Shown in pieces: positions 59,333 to 64,000 of a stretch of DNA of 64,000 nt (within the stretch, counting starts at the first letter, position 1; each line of letters opens with the position of its first letter). Where the stretch lies: positions 1-64,000 of the forward strand of contig NZ_CP118607.1 in assembly GCF_028898945.1 (NCBI RefSeq). The letters run 5' to 3'. The stretch comes from Pseudomonas sp. PSKL.D1 (GTDB taxonomy: Bacteria; Pseudomonadota; Gammaproteobacteria; Pseudomonadales; Pseudomonadaceae). The notes below the pieces were generated by a model, which worked only from the letters and a program-made list of their open reading frames with translations, searched no databases and had not been told where the DNA came from. The translations under genes were made by a program, and so were the position numbers.

Positions 59333-59610
59333 GCGAGGTAGCCGTGAACAAGACCAAGAAGCGCTTCATCGCCGGGGCTGTATGCCCGGCGTGCAGCGAG
59401 CCGGACAAGTTGATGATGTGGAGCGAGGACGACGTTCCGCACCGTGAGTGCGTGGCCTGCGGGTTTACTGACACCCTCAACGAACAGGGCCTGTCAGTAC
59501 CAAAGGAGCTGGGTACGCGGGTCAACAACCTGGCGCCCAAGGCGGCGCCGGCCAAGGTCCAGACGGTGCAGTTCTTCCCTAATCCGAAGCTGAAGAAACC
59601 GGCTGAATAA
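59329..59610 (+). CDS. YheV-like zinc-ribbon protein
   Basis: The 93-residue protein has a C-x2-C pair (CPACSEPDKLMMW) and a second C-x2-C (CVACGFTD), forming a probable zinc ribbon, then a Pro/Lys-rich tail. It overlaps the prlC stop by four bases, and the prlC-YheV pairing is conserved in gamma-proteobacteria. Function unknown. Confidence 0.9.
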   Translation: MSEVAVNKTKKRFIAGAVCPACSEPDKLMMWSEDDVPHRECVACGFTDTLNEQGLSVPKELGTRVNNLAPKAAPAKVQTVQFFPNPKLKKPAE

Positions 59611-59612
59611 GG

Positions 59613-59630
59613 CAGGGCGGCCCCGCCCTG
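59613..59630 (+). terminator. Short GC stem-loop after the zinc-ribbon gene
   Basis: CAGGGCGG (59613-59620) and CCGCCCTG (59623-59630) form a self-complementary hairpin three bases after the stop. There is no T run, so termination is uncertain. Confidence 0.4.
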
Positions 59631-59666
59631 ACCAGAGGCGCTGGAGCGATCACGCTCACTGTTGTA

Positions 59667-59682
59667 CTGTATATGTATACAG
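59667..59682. promoter_or_regulatory. LexA (SOS) box before the radical SAM gene
   Basis: CTGTATATGTATACAG is a perfect palindrome matching CTGT-N8-ACAG, the canonical LexA operator. It ends 14 bases before the ATG at 59697. The P. aeruginosa orthologue PA0069 is, to my knowledge, a LexA-regulon member. Confidence 0.92.
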
Positions 59683-59696
59683 CGCAGAGGTGAGCG

Positions 59697-60755
59697 ATGA
59701 TTCCCCCAGCACCGCAAAAGGGCCGTGGTACGGCGCACAACCCGCACAATCGTTTCGCCCCGAGCCATTCGGTGGCGGAAGATGACGGCTGGTACCAGGA
59801 GGCGCCGCTTACCCAAAGCACCGAAGTTCGGGTAGAGATCGCGAAAACGGTCATCACCCGCAATACTTCGCCCGACCTGCCCTTCGATCGCTCGATCAAC
59901 CCTTACCGTGGCTGTGAGCACGGCTGTATCTACTGCTACGCCCGCCCCTCTCATGCCTACTGGGACCTTTCCCCCGGCCTGGACTTCGAAACCAAGCTGA
60001 TCGCCAAGACCAACGCCGCCGATGTGCTTGCCCAACAGTTGAGTAAGCCGGGCTATGTGTGCGCACCGATCAACCTGGGCTCCAACACCGACCCCTATCA
60101 ACCCATTGAACGCGAACAACGCCTCACGCGGCGCCTGCTGGAGGTGTTGTTGCGTTTTCGTCACCCGGTCACCATCGTGACCAAGGGGGCGCTGGTGCTG
60201 CGTGACCTGGATCTGCTTGCAGAGATGGCCAGCCAGCGATTGGCGCGGGTGATGATCAGCCTGACCACGCTGGATGATGACCTCAAGCGGGTACTGGAAC
60301 CGCGTGCGGCGGCGCCCAAAGCTCGGTTGAGGGCTATACGGGTCTTGCGCGAGGCGGGTGTACCGGTGGGCGTACTGTGTTCGCCGATGATTCCTATGAT
60401 CAACGACAGTGAACTTGAGCACTTGCTGGAGGCGGCCAAGGAGGCCGGCGCACAAAGTGCGGCATACATGATGCTGCGCCTGCCACTGGAGGTGGCGCCA
60501 CTCTTTGAGCAATGGCTGCTGGAGCATTACCCACAGCGGGCTGCCCACGTGCTGAGCCTCATTCGCCAGAGCAGGGGTGGTGAACTTTACGACAGCCGTT
60601 TTGGAGCACGTATGCGGGGCGAAGGCGTGTTCGCGGAGTTGCTGGCCCAGCGCTTTGCCAAGGCTGTGCGTCGCCTGGGTTTTGAGGGGCGCGAGGCACA
60701 GGCTCTGGACTGTTCGGCGTTCTGCCCACCGGGCGGGCAGATGGCATTGTTCTAA
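59697..60755 (+). CDS. SOS-regulated radical SAM protein (PA0069 family)
   Basis: The 352-residue radical SAM enzyme has the 4Fe-4S motif C73-x3-C77-x2-C80 (NPYRGCEHGCIYCYARPS), a SPL-like radical SAM core (YDPYQPIE-type segment NLGSNTDPYQPIEREQRLTR) and a C-terminal CPPGGQ region. It is related to spore-photoproduct-lyase-like proteins, but its reaction is unknown. The LexA box directly upstream indicates DNA-damage induction and suggests a repair role. The start has GAGGTGAGCG upstream. Confidence 0.9.
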   Translation: MIPPAPQKGRGTAHNPHNRFAPSHSVAEDDGWYQEAPLTQSTEVRVEIAKTVITRNTSPDLPFDRSINPYRGCEHGCIYCYARPSHAYWDLSPGLDFETKLIAKTNAADVLAQQLSKPGYVCAPINLGSNTDPYQPIEREQRLTRRLLEVLLRFRHPVTIVTKGALVLRDLDLLAEMASQRLARVMISLTTLDDDLKRVLEPRAAAPKARLRAIRVLREAGVPVGVLCSPMIPMINDSELEHLLEAAKEAGAQSAAYMMLRLPLEVAPLFEQWLLEHYPQRAAHVLSLIRQSRGGELYDSRFGARMRGEGVFAELLAQRFAKAVRRLGFEGREAQALDCSAFCPPGGQMALF

Positions 60756-61048
60756 GCCAGATAGCCATCAAGGCGACCCTCAACTTAACTAATAGCTATG
60801 CACAATTTCATTAAAGGCTATTGGCGTTTGATGCTTTTTTGCTATTATCCAATTCCCGCCATTAAGTTCTGGAACATGCGTTCTAGAGCGCTCCGAATTA
60901 AGTTTCAGTTAAGTTTTCCCCGCTAGCGTAGAAACCCAGTTCACCAGGACTGTGATCTATTGCCTGTGCGCGTCATCTAAATCCTCGCATAGCCAGAATC
61001 TTTCACCGGTAAAATGGATTTACCTACACACCGTCAAGAGGATGAATC
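60756..61048 (+). promoter_or_regulatory. AT-rich upstream region of the carbonic anhydrase gene
   Basis: About 150 bases (60780-60930) are strikingly AT-rich for this genome, with repeated TTAAGTT-like words (near 60871, 60899 and 60908) and poly-T. No ORF is supported. It probably holds the promoter and regulatory sites of the beta carbonic anhydrase gene; specific boxes could not be assigned. Confidence 0.45.
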
Positions 61049-61768
61049 ATGCCCGTCAAGGACCCATCCAAGGTCGTTCCGGATGTACCCGCCGAGAGCG
61101 CCGATGCCGCCCTGAAGCACATCGTCGACGGCTTCCTGCGCTTCCACCATGACGTCTTCCCCGAGCAGCAAGAGCTGTTCAAGAAGCTCGCGACCGCGCA
61201 AAAGCCCCGCGCCATGTTCATCACCTGCGCCGACTCGCGCATCGTCCCTGAGCTGATCACCCAGAGCTCCCCAGGCGACCTGTTCGTGACACGTAACGTC
61301 GGCAACGTGGTACCGCCTTATGGCCAGATGAACGGTGGTGTTTCCAGTGCCATCGAATACGCCGTGTCGGCGTTGGGTGTGCACCACATCATCATTTGCG
61401 GCCACTCCGACTGCGGTGCCATGCGTGCGGTACTCAACCCGCAATCGCTGGCCAAGATGCCGACCGTTTCCGCCTGGTTGCGCCATGCCGAAGTGGCCCG
61501 CACCGTGGTCGAAAACAACTGCTCTTGCGGCAGCGAGCACGAAAGCATGCAGGTGCTGACCAAAGAAAACGTCATCGCCCAGCTGCACCACCTGCGCACG
61601 CACCCGTCGGTGGCTTCGCGCCTGGCGGCTGGCCAGTTGTACATCCATGGCTGGGTTTACGACATCGAGACCAGCAAGATTGAAGCTTACGACGCGGCCA
61701 GCGACAGCTTCATGCCCCTGACCGCGGGCGAGCCAATCCCAAGTGCTACCCCGAGAGGCCGCTACTAA
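61049..61768 (+). CDS. Beta-class carbonic anhydrase
   Basis: The 239-residue zinc enzyme interconverts CO2 and bicarbonate. Zinc ligands C60, H119 and C122 and the D62/R64 dyad are visible in FITCADSRIVPELI and IIICGHSDCGAMRAVL. GAGG lies upstream of the ATG. A SulP transporter follows 192 bases later, a common pairing that supplies bicarbonate to metabolism at air CO2 levels. Confidence 0.96.
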   Translation: MPVKDPSKVVPDVPAESADAALKHIVDGFLRFHHDVFPEQQELFKKLATAQKPRAMFITCADSRIVPELITQSSPGDLFVTRNVGNVVPPYGQMNGGVSSAIEYAVSALGVHHIIICGHSDCGAMRAVLNPQSLAKMPTVSAWLRHAEVARTVVENNCSCGSEHESMQVLTKENVIAQLHHLRTHPSVASRLAAGQLYIHGWVYDIETSKIEAYDAASDSFMPLTAGEPIPSATPRGRY

Positions 61769-61960
61769 GCGACCCTTCCACCTGCAATGACCTTGATAGC
61801 CGGCTGCACCCCGTAGGGGTGTGGCGCGGCCTTCGGCTGCCTTGAATTCCCTGACTGCCCTGCCGGCATGCTCGCTGGCGGCCCGCGCCTGCGCGTTCGT
61901 CAGGGGCCAACGTGCCCACGACCAGAGGAATGGCCGTGTGACAAAGAAAGGAGAAACACG

Positions 61961-63487
61961 GTGAACATTACACAGTTGAAAGCGGCCTTGCCGCGCGAGT
62001 TGCTGGCCTCGGTCGTCGTCTTTCTGGTGGCCCTGCCCTTGTGCATGGGCATTGCGATTGCCTCCGGCATGCCGCCGGCCAAAGGCCTGATCACCGGGAT
62101 CATCGGCGGCATCGTGGTGGGCTTTTTGGCGGGTTCGCCCCTGCAGGTGAGCGGCCCCGCTGCAGGCCTGGCGGTGCTGGTCTTTGAACTGGTGCGCCAG
62201 CATGGCATGGCCATGCTCGGGCCAATACTGTTGCTGGCGGGTGTGTTGCAACTGTTGGCCGGGCGCTTGCGTCTGGGCTGCTGGTTCCGGGTCACGGCGC
62301 CCGCGGTGGTGTACGGCATGCTGGCAGGCATTGGCGTGCTGATCGTACTGTCGCAGGTGCATGTGATGTTCGACACGGCGCCGCAGCCGTCCGGCATGCA
62401 GAACCTGCTGGCGTTCCCGGCGACCGTGGCCTCTGCCCTGCCTTTGGAGAACGCAGGCGCTGGCTGGCAGGCGGGTGCGCTTGGCTTGGGGACCATTGCC
62501 ATCATGTGGGCCTGGGAGCGCTTGCGGCCCCAGAAGCTGCGCTTTGTCCCTGGCGCCTTGCTGGGTGTGGCAACGATGACGGTTGTCAGCATGTGGTTGG
62601 CGTTGCCCGTGAATCGGGTGCAGGTGCCGGCGGATCTTTCCGAAGCCATCGACTGGATTCGTCTCGATGACCTGATGAAACTGGCCGACCCTACCCTGCT
62701 GGTCGCGGCCTTTGCGCTCGCGTTCATCGCCAGCGCCGAGACCTTGTTGTCAGCAGCTGCCGTGGATCGCATGCACAGTGGCCAGCGTTCGGACTTTGAC
62801 CGCGAACTGTCCGCGCAAGGTATCGGCAACATGCTGTGCGGTGTACTGGGGGCGTTGCCGATGACGGGTGTGATCGTGCGCAGCTCGGCCAACGTCCAGG
62901 CGGGTGCACAGACGCGGGCTTCGGCGATCTTCCATGGCTTATGGCTGTTGGCGTTTGTAGTGGCATTGAGCAGCGTACTGCAGCAGATTCCGGTGGCGAG
63001 CCTGGCCGGGGTTCTGGTGTTCACCGGTGTGAAACTTGTGGATTTCAAAGCGTTTCGCGGTTTGGGCCGGTATGGCCGTATGCCGATGTTCACCTACGCT
63101 GCCACTGCGCTGGCGATCATCTTCACCGACTTGCTGACCGGCGTGCTGCTCGGCTTTGCCCTGACGCTACTGAAGCTGGCCTTCAAGGCAGCCCGCTTGA
63201 GAATCAACCTGGTTCAGTTGCCGCGCCCCGGGCATATGGAGTTGCGCCTGAGCGGTGCGGCCACCTTCCTGAAAGTGCCAGCGTTGGCTCAGGTGCTGGA
63301 GAGCGTACCGGCAGGAACGCACCTGCATGTACCGCTGACGAACCTCAGTTACATCGACCACTCGGTACTGGAGCTGCTGGAGGACTGGGGGCGCACCAGC
63401 CGAGCCAACGGTTCCAGGCTGACAGTAGAGCAGCGAGGGCTCAAGCGCAGGGTTGAAGGGCGCACGCGCCGGGCCATCCAGGCCTAG
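61961..63487 (+). CDS. SulP-family transporter paired with carbonic anhydrase (probable bicarbonate carrier)
   Basis: The 508-residue inner-membrane protein has RELLASVVVFLVALPLCMGI, GSPLQVSGPAAGLAVLVFEL and about 10-12 membrane segments, with a short C-terminal STAS domain (HVPLTNLSYIDHSVLELLED). The GTG at 61961 is chosen for AAAGGAG 8 bases upstream. The pairing with beta carbonic anhydrase suggests bicarbonate uptake, as for BicA-like SulP proteins; sulfate remains possible. It is a distant paralogue of the SulP gene at 42281. Confidence 0.88.
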   Translation: MNITQLKAALPRELLASVVVFLVALPLCMGIAIASGMPPAKGLITGIIGGIVVGFLAGSPLQVSGPAAGLAVLVFELVRQHGMAMLGPILLLAGVLQLLAGRLRLGCWFRVTAPAVVYGMLAGIGVLIVLSQVHVMFDTAPQPSGMQNLLAFPATVASALPLENAGAGWQAGALGLGTIAIMWAWERLRPQKLRFVPGALLGVATMTVVSMWLALPVNRVQVPADLSEAIDWIRLDDLMKLADPTLLVAAFALAFIASAETLLSAAAVDRMHSGQRSDFDRELSAQGIGNMLCGVLGALPMTGVIVRSSANVQAGAQTRASAIFHGLWLLAFVVALSSVLQQIPVASLAGVLVFTGVKLVDFKAFRGLGRYGRMPMFTYAATALAIIFTDLLTGVLLGFALTLLKLAFKAARLRINLVQLPRPGHMELRLSGAATFLKVPALAQVLESVPAGTHLHVPLTNLSYIDHSVLELLEDWGRTSRANGSRLTVEQRGLKRRVEGRTRRAIQA

Positions 63488-63506
63488 CCAATACGCCCCC
63501 TGGGTT

Positions 63507-64000
63507 TCAGGCAGCCTTGGGTACCAGTTTGCGGCAACCCTCTTTGCGGCTTGGGTACTGATCACACTTGCGCAGCACCTCCTGCACCTGGCCATCGGCT
63601 TTCAACTGCCGGTTGGCCAGGAGTTTTTCGGTGATGAACAGCTCTTCTGACCCCAGGTTTTGCTCAGCCTTGTCAATCATGGCCAACGCAGCCCGGGGGT
63701 CATTGTTGCGAAGGTGATGGCCGATCATCAGGTCGTAGATCGATGGGCTGGCCAGGGACCAATCCTGAATCGCCTGCAGGTCGGCAAGCGCTGCCTTGCT
63801 GTTGCCTTGCGCCATATTCAGGCCATAGGCAGCCCGACGGATACCAGGCTGGTTGCTGACCGGCGAGGCCAGTGCGCGGGCCATGAATGCTGAAGCTTCG
63901 GGAATCTTCTTTTGCTCCAGTGCGGCCATGGCCGCATAAGCGTCGCGGTAGGCCTGCAGCGAGCGCTGCACATCAGGGGCGCTGCGCACGTGTGGCCAGC
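63507..64000 (-). CDS. Tetratricopeptide-like protein, 3' part only
   Basis: The frame is open to the window edge, so only the last ~160 residues are seen; a GTG at 63989 inside it is unlikely to be the start. TPR-like helices (SPVSNQPGIRRAAYGLNMAQ, SKAALADLQAIQDWSLASPS, PRAALAMIDKAEQNLGSEEL) end in a Cys/Lys-rich tail CDQYPSRKEGCRKL. It could be the C-terminus of an M48 (BepA-like) periplasmic metallopeptidase, which would need the missing N-terminal part to confirm. Confidence 0.65.
   Translation of the reverse strand, partial: WPHVRSAPDVQRSLQAYRDAYAAMAALEQKKIPEASAFMARALASPVSNQPGIRRAAYGLNMAQGNSKAALADLQAIQDWSLASPSIYDLMIGHHLRNNDPRAALAMIDKAEQNLGSEELFITEKLLANRQLKADGQVQEVLRKCDQYPSRKEGCRKLVPKAA

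Overview
The window is the origin-proximal start of a Pseudomonas chromosome, almost certainly the P. putida group. It opens exactly at dnaA and runs dnaA-dnaN-recF-gyrB. Further on it keeps the familiar pseudomonad order: glyQS, tag, trkA-rsmB-fmt-def, dprA-tsaC-qor-hemF-aroE, choline sulfatase locus, trpBA/trpI, prlC, carbonic anhydrase/SulP. GC is high, long antisense ORFs are common, and REP elements of the P. putida type (TGTAGGAGCGG... halves) sit in many gaps. oriC itself should lie just upstream of base 1 and is not in the window. Three parS sites (3120, 3750, 14784) and 17 exact TTATCCACA DnaA boxes fit the origin-proximal location.

Layout: 0-6.3 kb replication genes. 6.3-15.2 kb is a probably strain-variable block: DUF2817 peptidase, MFS carrier and LysR; a DUF1302/DUF1329 envelope pair; a CapA-like protein; an RcnB-like protein. 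15.3-19.9 kb is a sulfide/persulfide oxidation locus: a FisR-type sigma-54 activator divergent from persulfide dioxygenase, type II SQR and a TauE/SafE exporter, with a sigma-54 promoter and a phased heptamer array between them. 19.9-24.3 kb holds LysR, a GMC oxidoreductase and an MHS-type carrier; the last two have Crc/Hfq-like A-rich motifs in their leaders. 24.4-36.9 kb is housekeeping: lipid acylation, heptose phosphatase, glycyl-tRNA synthetase, DNA repair, K+ uptake, Met-tRNA formylation/deformylation, tRNA modification.

36.9-39.3 kb is a small accessory islet. It contains a 44-bp-arm REP inverted repeat, an unrecognised ORF, a strongly structured element preceding a DUF3077/DUF6124-like gene interrupted by an in-frame TGA, and a YefM-YoeB toxin-antitoxin pair with a TGTACA-type operator. 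39.3-50.9 kb: qor, hemF, aroE, the SulP/ChoX/BetC choline-sulfate locus and trpBA/trpI, with an exceptional density of DnaA boxes (12 exact boxes in 35.1-48.4 kb). 50.9-57.2 kb: small stress and envelope proteins (DUF883, dodecin, two DUF1161 paralogues, OsmC, two tandem lipoprotein paralogues), an LLM flavoenzyme, a lipoprotein aminopeptidase, a HAD phosphatase and gamma carbonic anhydrase. 57.2-64 kb: prlC and a zinc-ribbon gene, a radical SAM gene behind a perfect LexA box, beta carbonic anhydrase with a SulP carrier, and a partial TPR-like gene running off the end.

No rRNA, tRNA, insertion sequence, prophage or CRISPR array was seen. The most promising under-described items are the 37.9-38.4 kb structured leader with its interrupted gene, the DnaA-box-rich stretch, and the FisR heptamer array.
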